Assembly (NCBI GenBank): GCA_038225555.1
Contig: JBBRRB010000021.1
Span: 1 to 64,000 of the forward strand
DNA length: 64,000 nt
Source: JANXQZ01 sp038225555
GTDB lineage: Bacteria; Acidobacteriota; Terriglobia; Bryobacterales; Bryobacteraceae
Direction: 5' to 3'
The position numbers and the translations under genes were made by a program. Below are positions 23,982-32,388 of the stretch, in pieces (positions within the stretch are counted from its first letter, which is position 1; each line of letters starts with the position of its first letter). The notes beneath the pieces are model-generated. The model saw nothing but the letters and a program-made list of their open reading frames with translations, searched no databases and was not told where the DNA came from.

Positions 23982-25520
23982 TTAGTGCCGGAAGTGACGC
24001 ACCCCGGTGAACACCATCGCCAATCCAAGACGATTCGCAGCCGCGATCACCTCTGGATCCTTCACTGACCCGCCGGGCTGGATTACCGCGGTGATGCCGT
24101 GCTTTGCCGCTTCCTCCAGGCCGTCCGGAAATGGAAAGAACGCATCCGAGGCCAGCACCGTGCCTTCGAGCGGCAGAACAGCCTTCATCGCGCCCACTTT
24201 TACCGAATCCACGCGGCTCATCTGTCCAGCCCCCGCGCTGACGCTCTGCCCCGCGCGCGCGTACACGATCGCATTCGACTTCACATGCTTGCATACTTTC
24301 CAGCCGAACTCCAGCGCCTTCCATTCCTGCCCGGTGGGCTGACGCTCCGTCTTCACCATTGCCTGCGACCTATCTAGCTTGTGAGAGTCCGCAGTCTGCA
24401 CAAGGTAACCGCCACTGATAGACTTCAGCACGAGATCCTCGTTCTTCGCCGGCGACACCTCCAGCAATCGCAGATTCTTCTTGGCAGCGAGCACGTCCCG
24501 CGCTTCGGCCGAGTATTCGCGAGCGGCAATCGCTTCGATGAAAGTCTTCGCAATCTCGCGAGCGGTCTCCTCATCCACTGGCCGATTGAATGCCAGAACC
24601 CCGCCGAACGCCGACACCGGATCGGCTTCGAACGCCTTTCGATAGCTCTCGACCAGTTGGCTCGACTCGGCACAGCCGCACGGGTTGGTGTGCTTTATGA
24701 TGGCCGCCGCCGGATCGTCAAACTCCTGAATCAGTTGCCAGGCCGCGTCAAGATCAACAAGATTGTTATAAGAAAGCTCTTTGCCCTGCAGTTGTCTGGC
24801 ATCTGCAATCCCGCCCCGCCTGAGCGAGTACAGCGCCGCCGCCTGATGGGGATTTTCGCCATAACGCAGCGAAATCGCTCTGGGAGCGCGGATCTCTAAG
24901 ACTGAAGGCAAAGCCGACGGAGCGTCCTCGCCAACCCGGGCCAAGCGTGCGCTGATCGCCGTGTCGTAGCTGGCGGTCAGGGCAAACGCTTTCCGCGCGA
25001 GTCGCCATAATGTTGGCTCGCACAGTTCGCCATCTCGATCCAGCATTTCTTGCAGAATCTCGTCGTAGTCGGCCGGGGACGTGATCACAGCCACATCCTG
25101 ATAATTCTTGGCTGCCGCGCGAATCAGGGTGGGGCCGCCGATGTCGATATTCTCAATGAGTTCCGGCAGTGTCACGCCCGGCTTCGCGGCGGCGCTTTCG
25201 AATGCGTAGAGGTTCACCACCACCATGTCGATGGTGGGAATCCCATGCTGCTCCAAAGCTTGCATGTGCTCGGGCTTGCCGCGCACGCCCAGAACGCCTC
25301 CTGCGATGCGAGGGTTAATGGTTTTCAGCCGACCATCCAGCATCTCGGGAAAGCCCGTCACGTCCGAAACGTCGCGAACCGAAACACCCGCCTGGCGAAG
25401 CGCGCTGGACGTTCCACCCGTTGAAATAATCTCAACTCCAAGCCGTGCCACCCCTTGCGCGAACTCCACAATTCCGGTCTTATCCGTAACGCTGATCAGC
25501 GCTCTCTTGATGATTGCCAT
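23982..25520 (-). CDS. purH: Bifunctional AICAR formyltransferase/IMP cyclohydrolase PurH
   Basis: The 512-residue protein covers the last two steps of de novo IMP synthesis. The N-terminal cyclohydrolase domain has RALISVTDKTGIVEFA and the IDIGGPTLIRAAAKNY box. The C-terminal AICAR transformylase domain has SLRYGENPHQAAALYS, the catalytic IIKHTNPCGCAES block and SNAIVYA. The protein ends VFTGVRHFRH, which is canonical, and length matches the family (about 510-530). Start codons of purH and the divergent isocitrate dehydrogenase are only 8 bp apart, so their promoters must lie inside each other's coding sequence. Confidence 0.96.
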   Translation of the reverse strand: MAIIKRALISVTDKTGIVEFAQGVARLGVEIISTGGTSSALRQAGVSVRDVSDVTGFPEMLDGRLKTINPRIAGGVLGVRGKPEHMQALEQHGIPTIDMVVVNLYAFESAAAKPGVTLPELIENIDIGGPTLIRAAAKNYQDVAVITSPADYDEILQEMLDRDGELCEPTLWRLARKAFALTASYDTAISARLARVGEDAPSALPSVLEIRAPRAISLRYGENPHQAAALYSLRRGGIADARQLQGKELSYNNLVDLDAAWQLIQEFDDPAAAIIKHTNPCGCAESSQLVESYRKAFEADPVSAFGGVLAFNRPVDEETAREIAKTFIEAIAAREYSAEARDVLAAKKNLRLLEVSPAKNEDLVLKSISGGYLVQTADSHKLDRSQAMVKTERQPTGQEWKALEFGWKVCKHVKSNAIVYARAGQSVSAGAGQMSRVDSVKVGAMKAVLPLEGTVLASDAFFPFPDGLEEAAKHGITAVIQPGGSVKDPEVIAAANRLGLAMVFTGVRHFRH

Positions 25521-25528
25521 TCAATACA

Positions 25529-26545
25529 ATGGTAGCTGTGTCCTATCCAGTTACATTGATTCCCGGTGATGGCATCGGGCCGGAAGTCGCCGAAGCCACG
25601 ATGCGCGTGGTGGATGCAACGGGTGTCTCCATCGACTGGGAGCGGGTCGATTTAAACGCCGAAGTTTTGGCCCAGGGAGGCAACGTGTTCCCGCAGGCGC
25701 TGCTGGATTCGCTCGAGCGAACGCGGGTTGGACTCAAAGGGCCGGTCACAACTCCAGTGGGGGGAGGGTACTCCAGCCTGAATGTGGCTCTCCGCAAGAA
25801 GCTGGACTTATTCGCGAACGTTCGTCCCGTGTGCAGTTTGCCGGGCTTGAAGACCCGCTTCGACGATGTGAAGATCGACATGGTTATTTTCCGGGAAAAT
25901 ACGGAGGATCTGTATTCCGGACTCGAACACGAGATCGTCAAGGACGTGGTGACTAGCCTCAAGGTGATCACCCGCACCGCATCAATTCGGATCGCCGAGT
26001 ACGCCTTCGATTACGCCAAGAAGAACAATCGCCACCGGATCGTAGCCATTCATAAGGCCAACATCATGAAGCTGGCGGACGGGCTGTTCTTGCGCTGCTG
26101 CCGGGAGGTGGCGGCCCAAAACACGAATATCGAGTATAAGGAATTGATCGTGGATAACGCATCCATGCAACTTGTGATTCGGCCGGAAACCTTCGATCTT
26201 CTCCTGCTTCCGAACCTCTACGGCGACATCGTGTCCGATCTGGCTGCAGGGTTGGTTGGGGGACTTGGCGTGGTGCCGGGTGCCAACATGGGCATCAATC
26301 ACGCGGTCTTCGAGGCGGTGCATGGCAGTGCGCCGGACATCGCGGGGAAAGGAATCGCGAATCCCACGGCCCTGCTGCGATCGGCTGCGATGATGCTGAC
26401 CCATCTGGGCGAGTTAGCGGCTGCAAAGAAGCTGAGCCACGCAATCGAGCGGGTCTACGCCGAACGCGACCATCTCACTCCGGATGTTGGAGGCGGGGCT
26501 TCCACTACTCAATTCACCGCTGCCGTAATTTCCAGACTGAAGTAG
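25529..26545 (+). CDS. NAD-dependent isocitrate dehydrogenase (isocitrate/isopropylmalate dehydrogenase family)
   Basis: The 338-residue beta-decarboxylating dehydrogenase has VTLIPGDGIGPEVAEA at the N-terminus. It also has the substrate loop FRENTEDLYSGLEHE, which fits isocitrate rather than isopropylmalate specificity, the metal site LYGDIVSDLAAGLVGG, and HGSAPDIAGKGIANPTAL. Its length fits the short NAD-type enzyme of about 335 residues. ATG 25529 is preferred to an in-frame TTG at 25514 because it gives the family N-terminus. The HEAT-repeat gene begins one base after its stop. It probably feeds the TCA cycle; homoisocitrate dehydrogenase is a less likely alternative. Confidence 0.88.
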   Translation: MVAVSYPVTLIPGDGIGPEVAEATMRVVDATGVSIDWERVDLNAEVLAQGGNVFPQALLDSLERTRVGLKGPVTTPVGGGYSSLNVALRKKLDLFANVRPVCSLPGLKTRFDDVKIDMVIFRENTEDLYSGLEHEIVKDVVTSLKVITRTASIRIAEYAFDYAKKNNRHRIVAIHKANIMKLADGLFLRCCREVAAQNTNIEYKELIVDNASMQLVIRPETFDLLLLPNLYGDIVSDLAAGLVGGLGVVPGANMGINHAVFEAVHGSAPDIAGKGIANPTALLRSAAMMLTHLGELAAAKKLSHAIERVYAERDHLTPDVGGGASTTQFTAAVISRLK

Positions 26546-26546
26546 C

Positions 26547-27491
26547 GTGCCGAAGCCATCCCGTACGGAAGACGCTCTTGACCGCATTCGGGGAATTCGA
26601 GACTCTCCGGAGGAGCACGATCTTAAACGGGACTTGGCTCCGTTCCTGGCGCACAAGAGCAATCACGTGGTCGCCGCCGCTGCCACGGCCGTGAAGCGGA
26701 TGGAGTACGCTCAACTGACTCCGGAACTGATCGCCGCGTTCCAGAACATGTTTGCAAAGGCCGCCGAACGAGATCAAGGTTGCAAGGCCCTGATTGCGAT
26801 TGCGGAGGCGCTGGTCACAATGGGCGAGGACGCTCCAGAGGTGTACCTGGGGGGCGTTCGACATGTTCAGATGGAGGGCAGTTTCGGACCCCCGGTGGAC
26901 GTCGCGTCCCCTCTGCGGGGCTTGTGCGCTCGAGGCTTGGTGCGCATGCGCCACCCCGAAGCGCTCTATCTGGCGATTGACACTTTGACGGACTCCGAGC
27001 CTGCCGCCCGCGTCGGCGCGGTGCAGGCATTGGCCGATGCAGGCAGCCGCGAAGCCGAGTTGCTACTTCGACTGAAAGCCCGGCAGGGCGATCGAGAGGA
27101 TGACGTAAGGGCCGCATGCTTCAGTGCGCTGCTTGCGATTGCTCCCGGGCGCTCGCTGGATTTTGTCGCGCAGTACCTTGGCGCGGGTCGGACCGGCGAC
27201 GAAGTCGAAGCGGCTGCGCTGGCTCTGGGCGAGGCTCGAATCGGTGGGGCTTTGCCGCTGTTGACGGAGGCGTGGACCGCACACCGCAATCAATCGGTGC
27301 GCCGGACCATACTACTTGGGGTCGCGATGCTGCGCAGCGCGGAGGGTGTGGAATTTCTGCTCACCCGGCTGAAGCAAGATGCGGCATCGGCAGCCCCGGA
27401 TGCGCTCGATGCATTATCGATCTATCGCAGCGACGAGGCAATCGGCGCACGAATTCGGGAAATCGTGGAGCGCCGGAATCTGCGGCAATAA
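26547..27491 (+). CDS. HEAT-repeat protein
   Basis: The 314-residue cytoplasmic protein starts from GTG 26547, one base after the isocitrate dehydrogenase stop. It consists almost entirely of HEAT-like helical repeats (FLAHKSNHVVAAAATAVKRM, TLTDSEPAARVGAVQALADA, RQGDREDDVRAACFSALLAI, RQSVRRTILLGVAMLR-type units). No catalytic motif is visible. It is likely an adaptor; co-transcription with a TCA enzyme does not by itself define its partner. A short hairpin 53 bp downstream may end the transcript. Confidence 0.78.
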   Translation: MPKPSRTEDALDRIRGIRDSPEEHDLKRDLAPFLAHKSNHVVAAAATAVKRMEYAQLTPELIAAFQNMFAKAAERDQGCKALIAIAEALVTMGEDAPEVYLGGVRHVQMEGSFGPPVDVASPLRGLCARGLVRMRHPEALYLAIDTLTDSEPAARVGAVQALADAGSREAELLLRLKARQGDREDDVRAACFSALLAIAPGRSLDFVAQYLGAGRTGDEVEAAALALGEARIGGALPLLTEAWTAHRNQSVRRTILLGVAMLRSAEGVEFLLTRLKQDAASAAPDALDALSIYRSDEAIGARIREIVERRNLRQ

Positions 27492-27543
27492 GCCTATCGG
27501 TAGGATGCAGGGGGAGAGGGCTCCCGGCAAATCGAGAGACTCC

Positions 27544-27570
27544 GGTTCGTTGCAAGACCGAACCTTTCAG
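27544..27570 (+). terminator. Weak hairpin, possible terminator after the HEAT gene
   Basis: GGTTCG (27544-27549) pairs with CGAACC (27559-27564) around a nine-base loop and is followed by TTT. The stem is short and the T-run is minimal, so termination strength is doubtful. Confidence 0.35.
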
Positions 27571-27704
27571 CAACGCCGAGATTAGTTAGTTAGGGCGGCG
27601 ATCGAGAGCTCTTTCCGAGTGGCCGACCATGCGGACACGGCGGTTCCGTTGGCGGATGCAAGCGCGTTTGTGGTTCCTAATACGACGCTACCGCCCCACC
27701 AGTT
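27571..27704. other. Non-coding junction at the left edge of the accessory patch
   Basis: No gene is called here. A plus-strand frame stays open for about 50 codons from 27586 (…RVADHADTAVPLADASAF…) but has no usable start or upstream continuation. It reads like the tail of a vanished protein rather than a live gene. There are no terminal inverted repeats and no target duplication that I can see. Confidence 0.4.
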
Positions 27705-28127
27705 TCATGTAACCGCACCGTTCCGGCTCGGAGCTTCCGAGTGAGCTGCAGCAAGATCGCGCAGGGCCGACGGAAGTGTCCCGACTCCAGTCGAGTATCG
27801 ATGAAGGACCCGGGAGAGATTCTCGTTCAATACGTAAGGGTCGGCGTTCGCGATAGAGGCGATCAATCGCATAACCGCGAACCCGTCGTTCACGGTTCTC
27901 AGTGTTGGGTGGTCCGGTCTAACTCCCAAGGTCTCGCAGTGTGTCACCAACTCATCACGTGCATTAGGGCACATGCTACTCAGAACCCAGCCGAAGGCTC
28001 GGATCGCGTCCGGCGAAGTCAACCGGAATACTGCGCGCTCGAGTTGGAGCCGTTCACGGTAGTCCAGTCCTCGGCCAGCAGCAAGGTGATCGGCCGCGCG
28101 CAGGAGAGTCTGCACGTAACCCGTCAC
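27705..28127 (-). CDS. Unknown 140-residue helical protein coupled to the nucleotidyltransferase
   Basis: I do not recognise this protein. It is predicted mostly helical (YVQTLLRAADHLAAGRGLDY, ERLQLERAVFRLTSPDAIRA, VMRLIASIANADPYVLNENL), with no signal peptide or membrane segment. The GTG start overlaps the nucleotidyltransferase stop (GTGA), so the two are translationally coupled and probably work together. A small helical partner following a Pol-beta nucleotidyltransferase recalls HEPN/MNT pairs, but no RX4-6H HEPN motif can be seen, so that assignment is not made. Confidence 0.6.
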   Translation of the reverse strand: MTGYVQTLLRAADHLAAGRGLDYRERLQLERAVFRLTSPDAIRAFGWVLSSMCPNARDELVTHCETLGVRPDHPTLRTVNDGFAVMRLIASIANADPYVLNENLSRVLHRYSTGVGTLPSALRDLAAAHSEAPSRNGAVT

Positions 28128-28807
28128 GGAAGCACCCCTGCCGCGAAGGCAACTAGGGAGCCGACTTCACGCAGGATCAACTCGGGCTCGGGGACTCCCA
28201 TCTGACTCTCACAAATATGACAATTACGCACATACGTAAGGTGGCCAATTTCGAGCGTCGCTGCCACTGACGCCGACAACGGCAATTCAGGATACAACCG
28301 TCTAGCCGCCGGAATAACCGTGCGGCGCCCAAAGGTGGGGCGGTTACATCGCGCAGTTAATAGCATGCACACATTTCTCGCGACGACGAACAAGACATGT
28401 CTCTCAAACGTATCGAAAGTTTTGGAGTACTTAAATGCTTCTAGCGTATCCGTGTAGATATCCTCGAATCGCGCTAAATCAGTTGCAAATGCATTGTAGG
28501 GGCATAGGTTTTGAAAGGCCTCACGAAATACGTCGTCTGGGTCACTCAGGATCCGGCCCTCTAGCCGGAGATGCCAGGTCAGCAGCGAGCCCCGCGCGAT
28601 CATGTGATCAAAGGATGACGAGGAATAGCAGGCCACTGACGATGGCACAGTGCCATACTCCGCGGCTACCAGAGCGCGAAGCTCGTCAAGAACGTCAGCG
28701 TCAACGTCCTCAACGACTGCAAATATGTCCTTGTCACTATACTGGTCGGCGTCATTGCGAGCCGTTGATCCGAATTCAATGGTTCCGATGATGGCAGAAT
28801 GCATCAC
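28124..28807 (-). CDS. Pol-beta-superfamily nucleotidyltransferase-domain protein
   Basis: The 227-residue protein begins with a minimal nucleotidyltransferase domain. EFGSTARNDADQYSDKDIFA gives the GS motif (Gly13-Ser14) and the DxD metal ligands Asp25 and Asp27. The C-terminal helical part (about 115-227; FERHVLFVVARNVCMLLTAR and a Cys-rich HICESQMG) resembles the substrate-binding helical half of aminoglycoside/MNT-type transferases. The start is GTG 28807, with ATG 28804 adjacent. It could adenylylate a protein, tRNA or small molecule; the target is unknown. It sits in a minus-strand accessory run and is GTGA-coupled to the small gene downstream. Confidence 0.75.
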   Translation of the reverse strand: MMHSAIIGTIEFGSTARNDADQYSDKDIFAVVEDVDADVLDELRALVAAEYGTVPSSVACYSSSSFDHMIARGSLLTWHLRLEGRILSDPDDVFREAFQNLCPYNAFATDLARFEDIYTDTLEAFKYSKTFDTFERHVLFVVARNVCMLLTARCNRPTFGRRTVIPAARRLYPELPLSASVAATLEIGHLTYVRNCHICESQMGVPEPELILREVGSLVAFAAGVLP

Positions 28808-28938
28808 GGGGTGGGCCTCTGAAGCGTGGGTGGTGCGACGATCAGGGATCGCTGTGGGCCGTCAAACGCGGTTGACGTAACTACGTAGGCAAGTCGCAGT
28901 GGCGGCGGATCTATCTCGTTTGTAGATTCCCGTTTCAT

Positions 28939-29523
28939 CTAGTAACCAATTGGCAAGACTGCTCGAGAAGCAGTGTCGATGATAAGGCAGCCGTTAGCAG
29001 GTCGGAAACGGAGTGCTCCAACAGTGACAAACAAAATGTCTTCAATAACTTGGTGCCGTTGCGAATGAGAGTGACCGTGGACCATAAGCGTGCATTGTGG
29101 CGGAATTATTCCTATGCGAAGGCATCGACGCACAAAGGAGTGAGGAAAAGACTGCGGCAAGTGTGCCAAATCGTTTGGTCCGACACCGTGACAGAGTAGA
29201 GCTGGGCCCGAGGCGGTCTCAATAAGCAATGTGATAGGAAGCGCGCATAGGAACTCGAGTGCGTTCAACCCGACGGTCGTTCGGAGGCTTTCATTGGAAA
29301 CGGCCGCTTCAACGAGCCAGCGATCGTGGTTTCCACGGACAGTGAGGATCTGTCGTTCTTGAATTAACTTGCAGCACTCTGAAGTTTGTTTGTCCGCCCC
29401 ATACACATCTCCAACGCACGCCAAAGTGTCGACACCCGCCGCTTCCAGGGCTGCCACGGCCCTCTCCAGCGGCTCCAGTTCACCGTGAACGTCACCGATA
29501 ACTCCAAGACGCAACGCCCTCAT
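28939..29523 (-). CDS. Calcineurin-like metallophosphoesterase
   Basis: The 194-residue protein carries the full dinuclear metal-site set in order: GVIGDVHGELEP, ACVGDVYGADKQ, VRGNHDRWL, LLCHGVGPND and MVHGHSHSQRH. It belongs to the YfcE/MJ0936-like single-domain phosphodiesterases. ATG 29523 has GGAG five bases upstream; the frame opens to 29625 but without a better start. It lies 131 bp upstream of the nucleotidyltransferase gene on the same strand, so it could remove or reverse a product of that enzyme. That link is inference from proximity only. Confidence 0.87.
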   Translation of the reverse strand: MRALRLGVIGDVHGELEPLERAVAALEAAGVDTLACVGDVYGADKQTSECCKLIQERQILTVRGNHDRWLVEAAVSNESLRTTVGLNALEFLCALPITLLIETASGPALLCHGVGPNDLAHLPQSFPHSFVRRCLRIGIIPPQCTLMVHGHSHSQRHQVIEDILFVTVGALRFRPANGCLIIDTASRAVLPIGY

Positions 29524-29944
29524 GGGTACTCCAATGAATTTTTGTCGCCATCTCGTTTGACGGTATGCTCCTATTAACATCGCAGTCGCGACGAAACCTC
29601 GAGCATTCTGCCAAACTTCACCCACCGGTCACCACAATCGGCAAGCCCGCCTATGTTCCGCCGACAATTGAAGGTAAGTTCGGTGGTTCCCAAATGTTGT
29701 TCTGAGTCCATCCAGAATTCGTGAGGATCATCTACTGCGCTGCTTTTGGTCGCGAAGTGGTTTGTAGTCAGCGACTGACTCCTACTGACGCAAACAGTTG
29801 CCGGGTGTGTAGCATAACATGTTGATTTTGCCCACGCTGTACGCCGATTTCAGAGTGTTCAACGTGATCGCCCCGAGCAACACTTCCCTCCAATTGATGG
29901 CCTAAATACGGACCGGTCACTGCATTCTGGCCTCTTCTATAACC
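29524..29944. other. 421-bp gap without a recognisable gene
   Basis: Both strands are broken by frequent stops and no RNA gene was identified. A small 5-bp stem (AGTCA ... TGACT near 29767-29785) is the only secondary structure noticed. The stretch is more A+T-rich than the flanking chromosome and probably holds the promoter of the metallophosphoesterase gene. Confidence 0.5.
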
Positions 29945-31117
29945 TCAGCGGTAGACGCGCCGGATAATGACCGCGGCCATCAAAGCGTACCAGACCAGGC
30001 CAAGCATCGCCCCAATTGTAAGGAATAACAATTCGACGAGGTTTGTCCCGACAAATGATGTGTATCCGAACGCAAGAAATAGTGAAACTGCTCTGGTTAG
30101 CTGTTGCGCGACTTCCCTTGGGCCGATGGAACTCATTCGGCAGATTACACCTTGAAACAGAATGGACGAAGTCGAGAGGGCGACGGCGTAGCTTGGGATT
30201 GCAATGGCTGCGCAGCACAGTAATCGGCCCGCCGATGTTCCACCTTTGGTTAGAACGAGAGCGAGCCACAGTATAGAACATCGGATCACCTCACCAAACA
30301 TCGTGCCTATCCCTTCGTTTGAATGGACTGATGGCAATGCTGCTAGCCTTGTTTTCAATTCCGCGCTTTTCAGCTCGAATAGGGCTTTATCGGAGTACCT
30401 GGTGTTGTACACTTCACTATTTGACCGCAGGAGTTGCGCGGCGAGCATCCTCCTTAGTTCCGGCCATTGACCCTTAACCACCTTAGCTTCTGCTTCGCCC
30501 TCAATGGTGCACGAATAATTGTATAGAGGCGGAGTCATGCCTCGCAAGAGTGCGGTTGGGTCAATTTCGGTAGCTGAAAGAGAAAGGTGCTCCCCTGTGC
30601 ATTCGATGAATGTACAAGATCGAAAGCCACACTCACTGAAATGGGCGGTCGCGAAATCACATCGACGGAAATGGCACCTCTCGAAAGAGGTGTGGCGATA
30701 GGTGGTTCCTCCGAAAACAGACGTCTCAAACGTGCAATTAGTAAATCTCGTTCCAACAATTTCGGACAGGCCGCGTGTGGGGGGAATATAGAACTGACAC
30801 CGGCAGAAATCTGAGTTGTTCATGAACAACCCCGGCACGGTGAAGGCAAACCGAATTCCTCTTATACTCCTTCGCCCATCTTCCAGCCGAATGGGCAACT
30901 TCTGGGTGAGATCAGCTTTTTTTTCGAGCGCGATCTCGTACGAGGGGTAAGGGAATGTATACGTGGCGCGCCGCGGGTTCGGGTCAGTTCTGTGCCGCGA
31001 GCCACCCGTGATCGGAGTAGGCGAGATGTGATAAACCGAGAGGTCAATTTGCTCGCCGTGATTACCGGCGTCAGGGGTCGTCGTCGAAGTTGGCGAAGCA
31101 GCTCTCAAATGTTCCAT
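29945..31117 (-). CDS. Pentapeptide-repeat protein fused to a two-TM ion-channel-like domain
   Basis: The 390-residue protein has three parts. Residues of about 100-180 contain pentapeptide-type units centred on Phe (FTNCTFETSVF, TSFERCHFRRCDFATAHFSE, CGFRSCTF). A helical linker around 215-290 follows (RYSDKALFELKSAELKTRL). The C-terminus has two membrane helices (about 297-318 and 362-385) with an intervening AFGYTSF segment. This layout matches pentapeptide/Ion_trans_2 proteins, and FGY sits where a K+ selectivity filter TVGYG is expected, but it is degenerate. It may be an altered-selectivity or regulatory pore. Base composition is visibly more A+T-rich than neighbouring core genes. Confidence 0.65.
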   Translation of the reverse strand: MEHLRAASPTSTTTPDAGNHGEQIDLSVYHISPTPITGGSRHRTDPNPRRATYTFPYPSYEIALEKKADLTQKLPIRLEDGRRSIRGIRFAFTVPGLFMNNSDFCRCQFYIPPTRGLSEIVGTRFTNCTFETSVFGGTTYRHTSFERCHFRRCDFATAHFSECGFRSCTFIECTGEHLSLSATEIDPTALLRGMTPPLYNYSCTIEGEAEAKVVKGQWPELRRMLAAQLLRSNSEVYNTRYSDKALFELKSAELKTRLAALPSVHSNEGIGTMFGEVIRCSILWLALVLTKGGTSAGRLLCCAAIAIPSYAVALSTSSILFQGVICRMSSIGPREVAQQLTRAVSLFLAFGYTSFVGTNLVELLFLTIGAMLGLVWYALMAAVIIRRVYR

Positions 31118-31470
31118 TAAGCATCAAGCCCAAATCGATGAACGACTATTTTACAACAGCCGGATGTTTGAGATTCCTTACTCTAGGGCGCGATGAAAGT
31201 CTGATCCTGGTGTTCGAGCACACTTCAAGCCCGAACGTATCGCGTGGTACGCCGGACGTGGAAAGCCGGATTACTCCCGAGAAGTCGGCTTGTCGCCGCC
31301 GATTCAGCTGTTCTGGGCGTATCACGCGCCACTCAGAAAGAGCGGGCTTCCCCCAAGATATCGGTACGCCAACAATTCGCAAAGTCACAAGCGGATTCAC
31401 CCGCATCCCCTGCCCGTTTCGATGCGCACCCGAGGAAAACGCCTCCCGACAGCCCACCGGAGCCTTGCCC
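31118..31470. other. 353-bp gap without a supported gene
   Basis: Overlapping frames on both strands are open here, but none has a ribosome binding site, a recognisable domain or coding-like composition. It is best read as the eroded right border of the accessory patch plus the 3' flank of the MBL hydrolase gene. Confidence 0.5.
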
Positions 31471-32388
31471 TTACAACTTCCACTCCTGGCCGATCCTCTG
31501 CAATACCACCCGGTGATCATCTCGTCCCGCAGCCGTTAGCAACCGGTCCACCGGCTCGAAAAACGGCTCGCGGCTCAGACGAAATGTCTGATGATGCACG
31601 GGCAGCACGTGCTCGGCTCCCACGTCGTTCGCCATGCGCAACGCCTGCTCCGGATTGCAGTGCACGTGTATCCAAGGATCATACGCGCCGATCGGCATGA
31701 TGGCTAGATCCACCGGCCTCGAACTTCGCAACTTGCGAAATATATCGGTGTAGGCCGTATCTCCGCCAAAGACGATTCGGTGCTTGTCCGTTTCGAGCAC
31801 GTATCCGTTATAACCGCGATAGGTATCCGTCCGGATGCGGGCCCCCCAGTGATTCACTTCAAAAGCCCGAATGGTCGCCGGTCCGACGCGGGTCGACTCG
31901 TCCCACCCCAGTTCGCAGACTGATTGATAGCGCGCCGCCCGCAGCAGGTTGGCGGTGCGCGACGCGGTCACTACCACGGTTCCGGCGCGTTCCAGTGTGC
32001 GTAGGGTCAGACGATCGAAGTGATCGAAGTGCGCGTGCGAAAGCAGAATCAGATCAACGGGCGGCAGTTCCCCGCGAAGCAGCGCGGGTGCCACCAAGCG
32101 TTTCAGCCCTACCGTCATAGGCCCCATGCTGACGCCGCACTTCGATCCCAGCACTGGGTCAGTAATGAAGGTGAACCCGTCCATTTTTACGAGCACCGTG
32201 CTGTGGCCGAGCCAGGCGGCGTGCAGTCCGGTATCCGGCCAGAGGTGCGGGTTGGGTTTGTAGGGCGCTGGGAGAATTTCCCGCTGGCGCTCGCGACGGT
32301 ATTGCCGCCAGTAACCCGGCGCCGCTGCCCTGGCCACTCGAACCGTAGCCGCCAAATGAGCGGCTGGCCGGTGGCGATTACTTCCCAA
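31471..32388 (-). CDS. MBL-fold metal-dependent hydrolase (UlaG/NAPE-PLD-like)
   Basis: The 305-residue metallo-beta-lactamase-fold protein has WLGHSTVLVKMDGFTFITDP, the metal motif LLSHAHFDHFD (HxHxDH), VNHWGAR, IVFGGDTAYTD and a late HVLPVHHQTF. This order is typical of UlaG/N-acyl-phosphatidylethanolamine phospholipase D relatives. The start is uncertain. TTG 32388 has an AGGAAGAG ribosome binding site and overlaps the molybdoenzyme stop; GTG 32337 is an alternative; the maximal frame opens at 32505 inside the upstream gene. Substrate unknown, perhaps a phosphodiester lipid. Confidence 0.82.
   Translation of the reverse strand: MGSNRHRPAAHLAATVRVARAAAPGYWRQYRRERQREILPAPYKPNPHLWPDTGLHAAWLGHSTVLVKMDGFTFITDPVLGSKCGVSMGPMTVGLKRLVAPALLRGELPPVDLILLSHAHFDHFDRLTLRTLERAGTVVVTASRTANLLRAARYQSVCELGWDESTRVGPATIRAFEVNHWGARIRTDTYRGYNGYVLETDKHRIVFGGDTAYTDIFRKLRSSRPVDLAIMPIGAYDPWIHVHCNPEQALRMANDVGAEHVLPVHHQTFRLSREPFFEPVDRLLTAAGRDDHRVVLQRIGQEWKL

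Noticed and set aside
27705..31117. Calling the accessory patch a CBASS or Pycsar system
   Set aside because: The nucleotidyltransferase is a minimal MNT-like domain and lacks recognisable CD-NTase or cyclase features, and no Cap2/Cap3 accessory genes are present. Only a neutral description is justified.
31146..31539. Overlapping open frames on both strands between the channel-like gene and the MBL hydrolase
   Set aside because: No ribosome binding site, no domain, and both strands are equally open; no transposase signature could be found.
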